Positions 25,561 through 37,911 of a stretch of 64,000 nucleotides of DNA are shown here, piece after piece (positions within the stretch are counted from its first letter, which is position 1; each line of letters opens with the position of its first letter). The position numbers and the translations under genes are program-made. Under the pieces are notes generated by a model that did no database searches, was not told the DNA's origin, and worked only from the letters and a program-made list of their open reading frames with translations. This stretch comes from Coptis chinensis (Eukaryota; Streptophyta; Magnoliopsida; Ranunculales; Ranunculaceae): contig CM027377.1 of the NCBI GenBank assembly GCA_015680905.1, positions 14,718,501-14,782,500 on the forward strand. Direction: 5' to 3'.

Positions 25561-26411
25561 GACTTTCTGTAACAACAATAATAAATCAAAGAACAAACAA
25601 TAGCCACCGAAATGCTACCTGCACTAAAATACCTATAAAAGCAGTAGAACCAAATCAAAGCTCAAATCAATCAAAACTAATACTTTTCGACAAACCCAAA
25701 ACCAAACAATAGAACCCTTAATAAATAAGCAAATAAATACCTGTAACAACACCAGAAGAAGCTCAGACTAAACCTTTACATAGAAGAAAACAAATAATTC
25801 ATCTCTGGCTAAACGATTTTAAAACGAACTGAATCTTTACATGGAAAATCAAAGAGATTGAGTTATAAGAGAAGAGATGTTACCTGTTTCACTTGACTTG
25901 AGAATTAGCAGAGATCACTAACTTATAGTGATTGGCCAAGGTCCCATCACCACGTTCAATTAATGAAAAAATTAAACAACACAATAAGTAGAGAAAGACC
26001 GAGGGGAAGGAAAAATGAAAAATGAAAAGGAACATACACGAGAATCGCCAGAGATCACTAAGTTTGAAGATATGAGAATTGAAATTTCCTGCTCAGACTA
26101 AATACCATATAAGCAGGCGTCACCATTTAGTAGGAATTGAAATAGATTTGTATAGACCTATATATTCAGGTGTTGTAAGATCAAAAAGAAGAAATTAGGG
26201 GAAACTAACCAAGGTTCCTAAAAAAAGTTCTTCAACATAATCTTGACAAAATGTAATTACACACCAATTCAAGAAAACCTACATAATTTGAAGCGAAGCA
26301 AATTAACCAAGTAAGTGCAAATACAAATGTATCAATTTGATGACTATAAATTCAATGAGTAACTACTCAACGTGACTATAAATGAAAAGAACTTACGGAT
26401 TATAGTAAGAC
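25561..26411. other. Helitron 3' noncoding region
   Basis: AT-rich DNA between the LTR fragment and the helicase stop. It repeats a short phrase (GAGATCACTAA at about 25911 and 26051). No gene is supported. Confidence 0.4.
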
Positions 26412-28094
26412 TTACGGGTAAACAAAGTTTGGGGTGTGACTTTCGAATTTGGAGGGAGGAGAATCGATTAAATGCGAAGAAGTGCACCTTGATAGTGCGA
26501 CATATAATTGACCGTGGCTGAAAACTTCAGTGCGAAGGTCAATCCCCACATACTTCACCGATTGTCCTTGTGACTTATTTATAGTCATTGCATAAGCAAC
26601 ACGCACAGGAAACTGTCTTCTTGTCATATGAAAAGGAAAATCAGAAGACGACGGTGACAAAGATATTCTTGGAATAAATGCATGATTGCCCGCTTTTTCA
26701 CCAGTCAAAATTCTTGCGAAAAGAACGTGAGGTCGACAGTGGACCACCATCAATCGGGTTCCATTGCATAATCCATCTTTGGGAGCAATATTTCATAACA
26801 ACATTATAGGACAACCAACTTTTAGGTTGAGGCGAAGCGGTGGTAGACCAATTTGGATCAAGTGAGTTTAGGTACTCATTTGGGTATTGATTAATATTGG
26901 CTGGATTCGTTGCATCCTCGTCACGCCCCTTTGTATCGCAGCTAGAAAGAGAGTACTTTCCCCGGGAACATATTTAAAGTTCTTTGCATTAATATCATTG
27001 ACATCATCATTGATGCGAGATAGAATTGTGCGCTTTCGGTTAAATATTCGGTGTAAGCGTGGTAGGTTGATTTAGCCGAGGATATATAGTAGAAATGAGA
27101 TCCCGAAGATTTGCACATCGATGAATTGTTGATGGTAGTTCAACTGTCTCGCTTTGGGTCACTTCCTATCTAATTAACCATAAAATAGTAATGAATATTA
27201 GTACGAATAAAAATAGTACAAAGAATGATGTAAATGAATATCAATATTAAGCAAAATAGTACAAAGAAAAAATACACGGTTTGGTACCTCCATTAAGAAA
27301 TTTGCTTGACATCCAATATTTGCAGAGTTTCCATTTTCCAATCGCATGTTTTGGGCAAAGAGTTAGAACATGAATGTGACTCGGAGGAAGGAAGACCTTG
27401 AACGGCGCAGCACAATCTGTTCTCGAACCCCTTTTGGTATAACTGGAAGGCATTGCGGAAGTCACCACCAAGTACAATTGTTAATCCACCAAAAGGTTTA
27501 TTATTGTCGCGAGTATCCCGGTAATGCGATCAATCGCCTCCACACAAAACTTATTTTGCATTGAGACTTCATCCCAAATAATAAGTTTAGCTTCCCTGAA
27601 TAATTAGGCATGCATTGAATTCTTACTAAACCCACAAACAGAGGTATCAAGAATATCTAGTGGGATCGCGAAGGTCGAGTGAAGCGATCGACCGCCGACC
27701 CAATAGTAATGAAGCTATTCGGATGAAGCGACCATAATAACAATATGCCCCTCAAAGACGACACGTAGCGGCGATTGTGTTATAAACAAAAAGTTTTACT
27801 GTTGTCCTACCGCTCCATTCAAAAGAAGAGTTTCCCCTAGATTTTGGGAAAGCGGAATCTATCATCGTTTGATATGAAAAGCGTTGCTCTGCATTTAGGA
27901 GAACCACATTTGCCATGTGCTTTTGCATTTTGAGGATCAAACTGAAATTGTCGCTGGTCCCATATGAGTCGGTTTGCAACAACTAAGTTCCATCTTGTAG
28001 TTAACAGAGGCAGCGACATTAGAGGGAAATTAGCCAGTGATTTACCTGACTCTATCAAAATCTCATTTAAGAGAAATAAACCATAATCTTGCAC
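26412..28094 (-). pseudogene. Helitron helicase domain (Pif1 superfamily), broken
   Basis: The helicase half of the RepHel protein is traceable from 28094 to 26412. Motifs in order: LLNEILIESGKSL and NAEQRFSYQTMIDSAFP; the Walker A region at about 27790-27830, reading SGRTTVKLFVYNTIAATCR where the family has GGTGKT; a Walker B-type part with VLGGDFR at 27460-27475; the NINQ-type linker near 26890; [32 protein letters not shown]; and the intact end [36 protein letters not shown]. Motifs V and VI are well kept while Walker A is ruined. It would unwind DNA at the transposition fork. Confidence 0.85.
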
Positions 28095-28677
28095 TTGGCC
28101 CAGGGTAGGTTACGGAATGTTGAACATTGTAATGAAGCTTATGTGGAAGGTCATCACATATATTTTCCCAAAAATCATTCCACAATGTTTGGGGTTGCAA
28201 AGGATTGCACTCTGCAAGAATAACACAAAATAGTCGGCGAAGATGATATCCAGTCTGCATGACTGAAGCTTCCTGTAGACATTGCACCCATTCGCTGTCA
28301 TCTTCTAGAAGTCCACGTGCAACACATGCATCTTTAAAAGTTGGAAGGGGAGGACCATTACCAATCCTTTTCAGATCATCAAATGATTGAGGTCCTTTTA
28401 CAACGGTTAGAAGTAAGCGTAGGTAAAATCGCTCACCGGAATTAGAACTGGTGAAATACATTCTACCAATAGCAAATTTTCCCTCTCGTATCCTTCTTGT
28501 CCAAGTCGAGATTGTTTGTTCGGACATAGTATTCGGGAACTCTTGATAAGTGAGGCTTCTTGCTCTTAAATCTGATGCACAACAATCAAAGAAGGCAATC
28601 AAAGTTGACTTTTTGGTGCTCCGCCTTGATAGTATATCATGTATTGGTTCATCGCCTTTATAAACTACGCGGTGCAT
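28063..28677 (-). pseudogene. Helitron RepHel linker between Rep and helicase
   Basis: This open stretch of 204 codons encodes the conserved segment that joins the two enzymatic halves of plant Helitron proteins. It reads STKKSTLIAFFDCCASDLRA, LTYQEFPNTM, IGRMYFTSSNSGERFYLRLL, KGPQSFDDLKRI, TFKDACVARGLLEDDSEWVQ and RLFCVILAECNP. It is the longest intact piece of the protein. It overlaps the helicase pieces by a frame change near 28090. Confidence 0.85.
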
Positions 28678-28697
28678 TCCGTGGAGATGAAGTGTGT

Positions 28698-29611
28698 TTA
28701 ATAACCTGTGGGAATCTCCTCATGTAGATGGAAACTTAATAATCTCCAAACCGCTTCCGGTGGGCCAATGTATCTCGCATCCAAATATTGTTGGATCTCA
28801 TCCAACTCATTCAACACTATTGTTGTCATGTCATGCCCTTTAAATATATACTTGTGAATGTATTTAACACAACGGATCCCAGCACAAACTTCGACATTAA
28901 TATGACAGTTGAACATCTTAGAAAGATAAGGATTATAAGGAACAACATCCCTGTTATCAACTGTATGCCCCCTCACAATATATGATCTACCGTTGTCACG
29001 ACGGACGGTAGATAGGATATCCATCTTTATCCATGGTGGTAGCATCTGCAAAAGTTTGGGATAGTGATGCTTGCATCTACCATTTACTATGCACGGAGAG
29101 TTAGGATTATTTAGTCCACATGGACCATGAACCATACATGTGAGGACGGTCCGAAATACTTCGAGTTCGGTTTCGGATCGGAAACTCTCGCACATACAAT
29201 GCGATCAACTTGGCGGGTATCACGGATTTTGTCAGAATGTCGAAGATATATAAGTGCATGCATATGGTGCAACCCGCGTTTCTGGAACTCAATGGTGTAG
29301 ACATGTGCAACGGCAGTACCAAGCACACCTTTCTTTTTAATTTCCTTCATCAAGGCCCTTCGCTTTAGTTCAAAGACACGGGCCACGACCTCTGGTCGAT
29401 GAGTTGCAGTTTGGTGCTCAGACAATGCCTCGACAACTTCGTCCCAGTGCGGATTTGCAGTCATTGTGAGAAATATATCAGGATGCTTATTGTAACGTGT
29501 GATGGCCATTGAATCCTGAAAATTTTCGAACATGTGCCTAGGGCTGCCGACACAAGATCTTTGGTAAGACCACTTTCGTCTTCCAATCTGGTTTTGGTCG
29601 AAAAGCTTCAC
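28698..29611 (-). pseudogene. Helitron Rep (HUH-type) endonuclease domain
   Basis: Two pieces (29111-29611 and 28698-29195) carry the Rep motifs in order. Motif 1 region: KHPDIFLTMTANPHWDEV. Motif 2 (metal-binding H-x-H): FQKRGLHHMHALIYL. Motif 3 with two tyrosines four residues apart: CVKYIHKYIFKGHD. Between them lies HGPCGLNNPNSPCIVNGRCK, also typical. The two-tyrosine Rep nicks and joins single strands in rolling-circle transposition. Catalytic residues are kept although a frame change occurs near 29150. Confidence 0.9.
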
Positions 29612-29695
29612 CGCAACATCGCTGATACCTTGATAAAGTTCAGCCCGAAGCTTGTCTTCTTTGTAACCTATAATATCTCATTTTGTTCTGTTTAG

Positions 29696-30570
29696 TCACG
29701 CCCATCCATCCACCAAAACTCTTGAAACGGTTTGTGCTGCGAAGATTGCGGAGAATATTCTCCGTATGCGTTCAAATATCCGATAAGAGTAGAAATCCAT
29801 CCGTGTCAATCGGTCATTAGTATTTGAACGCCTCATATCAGTGACCACCCAAGCTCTCAGTAAGGAAACATTAGCACATAATGCAAAGGCAAGTAAAATT
29901 TGGATGACATTCACCGATCTGCATGAATTCTTGCCCTCCTTTAAGATATATCACAATATCCCTCATATTATTACGCCGCTGCCATCCCGGGTAAAATGAC
30001 AAAGAATCTCATCCGGTTGGCAAGTTGTAACGACGTCTATCTCTAGTAGCATTTTGAATGCAATAAGCAGGTACATTGAAGTTCTCACCATGTTGAAGAG
30101 AGGCAGATCTAAGAACATCGTATGCATGGCTTAAAAGTAGCAGAGAAACAATTATCTTTGGAGCATAGTTGCATGAATTATCTTGAACATCGTGTTCAAA
30201 TGGGGATTTGACGGTTGACGATATCCAATGCAAGACTTGGGATCATATATGTAAAGTGAGAGTAAGTTGGCTGCGCCCGATGTCGAATTAGAGATCGGTT
30301 CTATGACGAACCTGACCATGTATAATAAAAGGCCTTGGACCTCGCCCAAGTAAAGACACGCTCATTTCCTCCAAGGCTCGTAAATGCGAAAGCTTGGTTG
30401 TATTGTCTCATGTACTTCCGAAATGACTTTGACTTGCGATCATTTCCATCATATAAAGCTTTAAGGGCTGGAGGTAATGGCCGTAGTGGAGGCAATTTGA
30501 CTTTCCCTTGCAAACAACAAGTCTCGAATCGAGGACGTGATAATGATGAATCTTTTAGTCGTTCATCCAT
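29696..30570 (-). pseudogene. Helitron-like N-terminal domain, fragmented
   Basis: Pieces 30301-30570, 30009-30349 and 29696-29914 read KLPPLRPLPPALKALYDGND, FRKYMRQYNQAFAFTSLGGN, NIRDIVIYLK-type and QILLAFALCANVSLLRAWVV. These are the conserved leader of plant Helitron proteins that precedes the Rep domain. A cysteine pair (CCLQGKV) sits just before PPLRPLPP. Several frame changes and an apparent small deletion separate them. Confidence 0.75.
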
Positions 30571-31207
30571 CTAATGGAGTGCACTACAAAATGGACACTG
30601 AACATCCATTCTCCCCAAGGAGTGTCTTCCTTGTTTAATCAGATGGTTAGAAACAATATTGTCAACTTCGTCTTCATCATCACTTATGTCAGCATTATTA
30701 GCAGAAATTGGTCGGTCAAAACCATTATTGTGAACCTCCTCACAATATTGTGCAGGATCCCCAAATGGTTGTTGTCTACAAGAGAAATAATTGTATATAT
30801 TTAGACAAAGGTGCCATTTTTTTGGTATTCCAATTTCAATAAGTGTGAAGAAGTATACTGCGAATTTCGGTTAGTTGATGATGATGCAGAAGCTGCATTT
30901 GTCGAATGTGATATTGGATGGACAAAAGATGAGGTAGAAGACCTGCAGTTACGCGTACTGCGAAGAAACTTGTGATGTTAGATAGGATCTTATGGTAACC
31001 AAACCACAAAGAACCAAGAGAAAGATGTAATAAACCGTACTAACCTTGCATTTTGGTGAGGCGGTGTTGGTACAAAGTTCTCATTGGTTGAATGTGGAAT
31101 TGCATGACGAAGGATGAGGAAGCAGAAGAGATACATGTACTGCAATGAAACTTGCACAGGTGAGTTATATATAGATTTTGATTAAGAAAAACTACTAAGT
31201 GAAGTAC

Positions 31208-31474
31208 TCACGTGTTGTTTTGATCCGATGAATCAGCATGGGTACTTGATGTGACACGTTGGGGGGGCGTAAATAGCCTTACGGGATTAAGGAATGATAA
31301 AGATTTCCGAAGAGACTCTGAAGAAGAAAGACGTCGGTATGGTGTTGCATGAGGTGTAACTGGACTATTATGTGTTTGATGCTTGTCAGCTTGAAGTGGA
31401 GTTTGTGGAAGTGAATGAGAACCATTCAATGGTGAACCTTGTGCACCTTGGATGGTGAAGTTTGTCTTTGCCAA
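31208..31474 (-). CDS. Possible start of the Helitron protein, low-complexity leader
   Basis: An open stretch of 88 codons begins MAKTNFTIQGAQ and is rich in S, T, P, Q and H, with SLPQTPLQADKHQTHNSPVT in the middle. Plant Helitron proteins often begin with such poorly conserved leaders. A diverged tandem copy of its start lies at about 31905-32070 (SNFTIQGAQ). No domain is recognisable and the link to the downstream exons is inferred. Confidence 0.35.
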   Translation of the reverse strand: MAKTNFTIQGAQGSPLNGSHSLPQTPLQADKHQTHNSPVTPHATPYRRLSSSESLRKSLSFLNPVRLFTPPQRVTSSTHADSSDQNNT

Positions 31475-32408
31475 TTAGTTTAGTGCTCCTTTCTCTTTCC
31501 CTTCGAAAGCTTGTTGTCCTAGTATTCTATTTGTTATCTGCACCTAATTATAAGTATAATCAACCGAATAGAGTGGGAGAAAGAGGAATGCATGGATAAT
31601 AGCAAAGATGGCAATTAGTATTAAAATTAGAAAACACGAAATGTAAAGATATGAAGAAAGTAGTGAAAGGTAATAAGTGATCGAAGACTCAAAGGCAAAT
31701 TATAAATGAATAGATGGATGACCACATGCAACACAGTTGGTGGGTAAATATTATACATATAAGCATGCATTAAATGGAAGTTATTAAATAGTAGTGAATT
31801 TACTACAATTATAGTGTACAAAAACACCTTTTGGACAATGCATGAGCAATCATAGTATTATTTTAATTAAAGCTCATCTTACATGAGAACCGGATGGCGG
31901 GAGAAGTGTTTGAAGTGGAGTCCGTGGAAGTGAAGGAGAGCCATTCAATGTTGAACCCATTAGTTGGTGGTCAATGACATGACGTGTGACTACTTGTGCA
32001 CCTTGGATGGTGAAGTTTGAGTTGCCAATTAGTTTAGTGCTCCTTTCTCTTTCCCTTCGAGCACGCTGTCCTAGCATTCTATTTGTTATCTGCACCTAAT
32101 TATAAGTATAATCAACCGAATAGCAAATATGGCAGTTAGTATTAGTGGAATGTAAATATATGAATAAAGTAGTCAAGGATAATAAGTGATCGAAGACCCA
32201 AAAACAAAAACAAATTATAAATGAATAGATGGATAACCACATGCAACACAGTTAGTGGGTAAATAGTATACATATAAGCAGGCATTAAATTGCAGTGAAT
32301 TTACTACAATTATAGTGTACAAAAACACCTTTTGGACAATGCATGAGCAATTATAGCATTACATTTTAATTAAAGCTCATCTTACATGAGAACCGGATGG
32401 CGGGAGAT
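31387..32408. repeat. Tandem duplication of about 515 bp within the Helitron
   Basis: Copy 1 (about 31387-31902) and copy 2 (about 31903-32408) share GTGCACCTTGGATGGTGAAG, CTATTTGTTATCTGCACC, ACCACATGCAACACAGTT and the closing CATCTTACATGAGAACCGG. They differ by small indels and substitutions, so the duplication is not recent. Confidence 0.8.
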
Positions 32409-34328
32409 GAGATAGAGAAACACTATCTGATGAGCACTGCACATTTATAAAGCAAAAGAAGAAATAAGACAATGCAATATACATAAGCAAAGCAGCAGTA
32501 GTAAAAAATAAATAAGGCAATGCAACTTAGCATAAGACAATGCAAGCAAGAAATACCTGGAAGCCAAGAGGCGGTTGAAGATTGAGCCTATCTTGGGGGG
32601 CAACAAAGACATGTTTGTTTTGGTTTGAAGGTTCCTTAAAGGAGTCCATAGGGCATTTTCCTTTGTCAAGAATTGGTTGCGTAGGAAGCTATAAATATTT
32701 GAAAGAGAGTTCAAAAACATGATGTGAAACCAATAAGAGTGTTAATATAATTTGGGTAACTCAAAGTATGTTAATAGAAGTTATCAATAACGTATATTGT
32801 TGATTGTAATACCTGGGAGCGAGCAGGTCATTGAGGAGTAGGTGGCTGAAGGTAGAGTCCATCTTGAACTGGAACATAATTATTGTTTTTCTTGCAAAGG
32901 TCCTTATAAGGGTCCATTAGACGTTTACCCTTATCTATGGGATCCTGTAGAAACAAATAAAAATAGCTAGATACTCAATAAAATCTGTAGAAACAAACAT
33001 AAAAAGGATGGGTAGGGATAACATACCATTGAGAGGAAAATCTGCAACAAAAAATGGTGCCTAAAAAAAAGACAAAGCAGCAGTGATTATGTACTTGATC
33101 AGCTTAATCAAAACCTAAAGGCAACTTAAAAACACACTAAATCAGTAAATTGATTAGTACATGTTCTATCCGGAACAATCATAGATAAACGAAAAGAATT
33201 TTCTTGTTCATAACCATCATCTCTTATATTGCCCCTATGTCTCCACCATGAGACACCCCCCAAGGAGTAGAGTGGAATTACCGTGGCCCCTATCCAAACC
33301 CACGGTTACATTCCTCCATAGGGTAAGCTTCTTAACTTATATAGAACAGGCGCACCTGGACTCCACCGGTTGTAAGCTCAATTAATGTAGGCTAGTTGGC
33401 ACTTGGGATTAAGCCTAGGCAAATTTTTCAGGAAAAAGTCCATCAACATCCCATGTAAGTTACTTGCTTCATCATAACCCCGACCCATTAGAATTCTTGT
33501 TTCTCTCCCGCTTTTAAATTTCAATCTGTCACATCGCTCGGTGGAAAATTTTCCCTCCATAAGAAAGAAAAGAGTTTTACTTAGATTAATTGAGTGACAT
33601 CTAACCCCTATATTTTAAAACAATAGAATTAACACATTTAAAATAATGACTAAATTGAAGTACTATAAACATATAATTAACTACACACGGGACACTATTC
33701 AGGGTGTCATCTGCTCTTATTTTGCTTTTCTCCAACTCAAAGTTTCATTTTTTTTAACTAAAGACAAAAAAAATACATTTCAAACTTTAGGAGAACTAAC
33801 ATAAATGTTGACCGTTTAAAGGTTCTAAAAGGTTTCCTTGCTTACCTTCCAACTCTAGCTCCTATACGCCCATGAGACTTTTTGGAGAACCGGTGAGTAT
33901 AATGAGCTGAAGTCCCAAACTACAAAGGGTTGAACAGGTTTGATAAAACAAAATAAATTAGGAAAACAAAATAATCACACATTACGTTAAAGAATATTTT
34001 TTGAATAATTATTAGTTGGAAGTCCACTCTATAAGGGATACATACATATTTAACATTGCCTTTAACATTTCAGCATACACATAGTAGAACTTTGATTACT
34101 ATACTCAAAAGTCAATCCAATCTTCAAGCTGACAAAAAAATCATTGCCATTTGTTCGAAAGTGTAAAAGAAGGTGGACCCCAAAGAAGAGCATGTGGAAG
34201 ACAATCCAATATCCTCATGCATTTTTGAAAGACAGAAGTTTCTCTAAAAATCTTGGTAATTTTTTAATCTTGTACAAGTCAACATTGTAAGTGGGAAGAG
34301 CCTAAAAGCCGAAAGGACCACATATCAA
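32409..34328. other. Helitron-internal region without a recognised gene
   Basis: Several short minus-strand ORFs of up to 91 codons occur (32445-32720, 33378-33560) without known domains. Related phrases recur near 32570-32650 and 32830-32920 (a GAGCCTATCTTG / GAGTCCATCTTG pair, and GGTCC near-repeats), which hints at small exon-like duplications. Nothing can be named. Confidence 0.4.
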
Positions 34329-35067
34329 GGACCAAAATATCGATATCGGTTAATATATCGGTGTACCCAAAAACCGATATATATCGGATATATCTTTTTT
34401 TTTTGTGACCAGCCCAAACCAAAGCCCAAAATATTGATATCGATAAATATATCGGTGTACCCAAAAACCGATATATATCGGATATATCCATTTTTTTGGT
34501 GACCAGTCCAAACTATTTAAAATATCATAAATATAATATCGAAAATATCAGAAATATATCGGAAATATATTGGAAATATCGGATTTATATTAAAAATTGG
34601 TCAAAAAGTCAACCGATATATATCATAAATATCGGACATATCGATTATATCGGCGATATAAAGTTTTATATCGGAAATTCCGATATATATCGGGAAAAAA
34701 GGGTTCTATATTCGGTGGATATATGTCGGAAATATCGATATCGGTGTACCAAAATACCGATATATATCGGCGATATTTTGGTCCTTGGTCCAAAACTATT
34801 TAAAATGTCGGATATATCGGAAATATAATATCGAAAATATCATAAATATATTGGAAATATCGGATTTATATTAAAAAATGGTCAAAAAGTCAAACGATAT
34901 ATATCGTAAATATCGGATATATCAATTATCTCAAAGAATATAAAGTTTTATATCGGAAATTCGATATATATCGGAAAAAAAAAGTTCTATATTTGGTAGA
35001 TATATATTGGAAATATCGATATCGGTGTACCAAAATATCGATATATATCGGGGCGATATTTTGGTCC
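34329..35067. repeat. ATATCGG-rich foldback repeat block
   Basis: The block is built from short units around ATATCGGAAATATC and from a longer module containing ATATCGGTGTACC and CCGATATATATCGG. The outer ends are inverted: GGACCAAAATATCG at 34329 on the plus strand and its complement CGATATTTTGGTCC ending at 35067. An internal end GATATTTTGGTCC also lies at about 34779. This looks like a foldback element or an expanded MITE rather than a gene. Short ORFs rich in Y, I and S here are translation of the repeat. Confidence 0.75.
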
Positions 35068-36917
35068 ATGCCACATATATAAAAGTAGTAGGGTAGTGGA
35101 GGTCGTCTCTTCCCATTCCCCCTAACCCCAACTTTACACCAAAACAAAAATGAAAAACATAAGTGTTTTGAATTTGAGCAAAAGAAAAATGACACCAAAA
35201 AATATTAACCTTCAAGGGAAAATGGAACCAAGAGATCTCAGATTGAAAGCTGGCGAAACCTTTTCAAAAGGGAGATTGAAAAAAAAAAAAAAAAAAACAG
35301 AAAGAGACCCATCCGATCCATTTGAAGGAAAAAGTCAGTAGCCCTTTTTAACCACATCAACACTAACCATAAAACCCTACGACAATCTCTACCATGTATA
35401 TAAAATTGTATATAAAAGTAAAAGTGTATATAAACACATCAACACTAACCATAAAACACTAACCAATCTCTCCCAGATTAAACAAGAAAAAGCGGACAAA
35501 TTGAGTAAACTCATGCATTGAATTTGTTGGGTATGTTCTTGATCATGACACATGTATATAAAAGTAAAAGAAAGGAAAAAACATTTGCTTTAGCTTTGAA
35601 TAGCAAAATAAGAGCAGATGTATCCAAAACATTTGGTAGACATTGACTTCGATAAAGTCTGGAAGGTATTCTTTGCTTTAGCCATTGAGAGTGAGAGAAA
35701 GAAAAAAAAAAAAAGGAGGGCTTAATCGGGTAGAAACGGTATTTTGAGATCCCGTAGCTTTGTAGAGTTCACAAAGCTCGGTCATCTACATTTATAATAT
35801 TTGCTGAATAATAGGGGAACAATTATACATTCAGTCTTACGCAAGAGGCGCATAAAGAGGGAACTTACGAGGTTATATTTACGGTATTATTAACACATGA
35901 ACTGAATCGCTCCTTCAAAGAACAAACAATAGCCGGACCTCATTTTATTAGTGTACATAAAGAGGTGCATATATAATATTTGCTTTATTAGTGTACATAA
36001 AGCATTGTACATAAAGAATGAATCAAATGAAAACCGAAGTCGAGAATGAATGAACAAAAGCATTGTACATAAATAACAAAAGATTGATTAATAAATTAAA
36101 AGAATGAAAACTGAAGTCGGACTTCATTTACCGGCTTCAAATTTCGCCATATCTGAGGCAATCAATCTTTTGTTAAATGGAATTAAAGATGCACGCCCAA
36201 AAAATAGCCATGCATGTGTTGTCCGAGAACGCCGATGAGTTCTTTCAATTCACAATATCTTATTCTACGCAAAATAACCAATTAACTAACTTTAGTACAT
36301 TCTTTTTTTCCAACTTCGTAATAAATTTTGATATTGGAATACTTAGATAGAAAGAAGAGTCGCATAACCACCATCTTCATGAAAATAATAACCTAATTCA
36401 TCATTTCCCTTTTCCTAGACACTAAATTAATCAAGACTGGTTCTTAGAAAAAAAAAATTAAATGGTTAAACAATACTGCTTTGTTTGGATACGAGAGAGA
36501 GAGGAGAGGACGTAAACCAAATTATTGACTAACTATACATGCGACCCATATGATATGGACTTGGACTATTGGCGAGAGGATGTTTGGATTTCATTTTGCT
36601 TTCTACAATGGACTACTTGTGGATCATTAATCCTATCCAATCATGAATCATCCAACTGAGTAAGCATCATTCATGTAACAAATCACAAACAAATTGGTCT
36701 GAACCATTAGTCTCCCATTCCATTGAACGATTATTACCAATCCGAGGGCAAATAGTTCAGGTTAATGAGAAAATATGATTACCAAGCATACATTCCAAAT
36801 GCTAAACGCACTTCTATGTCAAAGCTCTTTGTTTAAATGGTACATGTTTTGATGTTTAGCACTCGCTCACAACGTAAAAACTGACTCATTATCTATTGAT
36901 TATTGTTGATTACAGAA
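35068..36917. other. Helitron-internal DNA, no gene recognised
   Basis: Poly-A runs at 35280-35297 and 35702-35714, otherwise AT-rich sequence. Short repeated phrases such as AGTGTACATAAAG (35951, 35991) and ACATCAACACTAACCATAAAAC (35355, 35435) occur. No coding support. Confidence 0.4.
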
Positions 36918-37275
36918 TATGGCTTGGGAAGACACGATCGCCGCCAAGGAGATGTATTTAGTTCGGGATTCTACTCTTAGAGTTGATAACAGAAAACGCC
37001 CCCTCTTGACATTTCGTTTGATCAAGGTTTGAGTTTGGGAGAATGGGTGAAGAGTCTCTATCCATACAATCTTGAGCCCCTAGTTAAACAAACTTTGCTA
37101 AGGTTTTCACCACCGGAACCCCCGATTGTACTCTGCCAAGACTTTGCAAGATGTTATCTTTGAGATGATTGAGCTTGGTCTAATGTGCACACATCGATCT
37201 CTCTACGATGAGACCAAGCATGCTTGATGTAGCTCATGAAATGGGTCGGTTAAAACAGATATCTTTCTAATCCTT
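36918..37275 (+). pseudogene. Captured LRR receptor-kinase 3' exon fragment
   Basis: The plus strand encodes, in broken frames, the C-terminal kinase end of a leucine-rich-repeat receptor-like kinase. At about 37014-37100 it reads FDQGLSLGEWVKSLYPYNLE and PLVKQTLLRFSPPEPP. At about 37163-37250 it reads MIELGLMCTHRS and, after a shift, MRPSMLDVAHEMGRLKQ. This is kinase subdomain XI with the invariant RPSM arginine. The wording resembles the At2g24130-type family. It lies inside the minus-strand Helitron in the opposite orientation, about 600 bp from the Helitron 5' end. Only the last part of the gene is present and it cannot be functional. Confidence 0.75.
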
Positions 37276-37911
37276 CCACCCGAACATTGAGGAAGCTTCT
37301 TCTTCAAAAGATGGTGCTTCATGTTAGTAAACGACATAAATGAAGTTGGCTAGTGCAGGGCTTGTTCTCCTTTCTGAATTTTAAATAGTCCTCGTTCATT
37401 TTTGGTTCTTCCAATATTTGTGAGTTTCAATTCATTGTAAGACTCTGCAATTCCTTTGTACACAATGTTTAAAGCATTCTTTGGTTATTCCAGTTTATAT
37501 TTTAACACCAATCAATTGATAGAGATTTTGAGATTGATTAATAAAACAAAAGATTGATTAATAAATTAAAAAAATGAAAACTGAAGTCAGACCTCATTTA
37601 CCTGTGCTTCAAGCTTCGTCATTTATCATTTACCTGTGTTGGTTGTGGAAATGAAACAAGTCAGACCTCATTACCTGTGTTGTTTGAAGAATGAACTCTA
37701 GAGTGACGGCGGCAGGAAGAATGAATGCTAGGATAGGGCATACATAGTTTGTTTGAAGAATAAGATCCAATAGATCCCAGTGTTAGGGCATAAGGGAGCA
37801 TACTCTTTGGGATTGGCTTATTTTGCCATGTCACAACTTAGAAAAGACAATAGTAACCACTGGATGGAGGCCCTGCGGGCCCACACCATTGTGTTTTATT
37901 AGATAGATAGA
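37276..37911. other. Helitron 5' terminal region
   Basis: Noncoding. It may include the 3' UTR of the captured kinase gene at the start. Closer to the Helitron end lie a twice-repeated phrase (AGATTGATTAATAAA, 37532 and 37552) and the GC-rich GGCCCTGCGGGCCC at about 37869-37882. Confidence 0.5.

Larger units (their letters stand above)
24393..37911 (-). mobile_element. Large degraded Helitron encoding a Rep-helicase
   Basis: Reading the minus strand, the element starts TCTATCTATCTAATAAAAC after host A (37912). It ends with the hairpin GCCGTACGGC (about 24408-24417), then ACGGGCATACCCTAG, followed by host T (complement of 24392). The 5' start could equally be at 37907 because TCTA is repeated. 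Between the ends lie the N-terminal region, Rep domain and helicase of a plant Helitron, all on the minus strand, plus a partial LTR (25125 onward), a tandem duplication, an ATATCGG block and an LRR-kinase exon. Its ends match the mini-Helitron at 16659-16890, so it represents the coding member of that family, now inactive. Confidence 0.85.

Noticed and set aside
34279-35215. Y/I/S-rich ORFs of 70-110 codons on both strands
   Set aside because: They are translations of the ATATCGG repeat, open by composition only.
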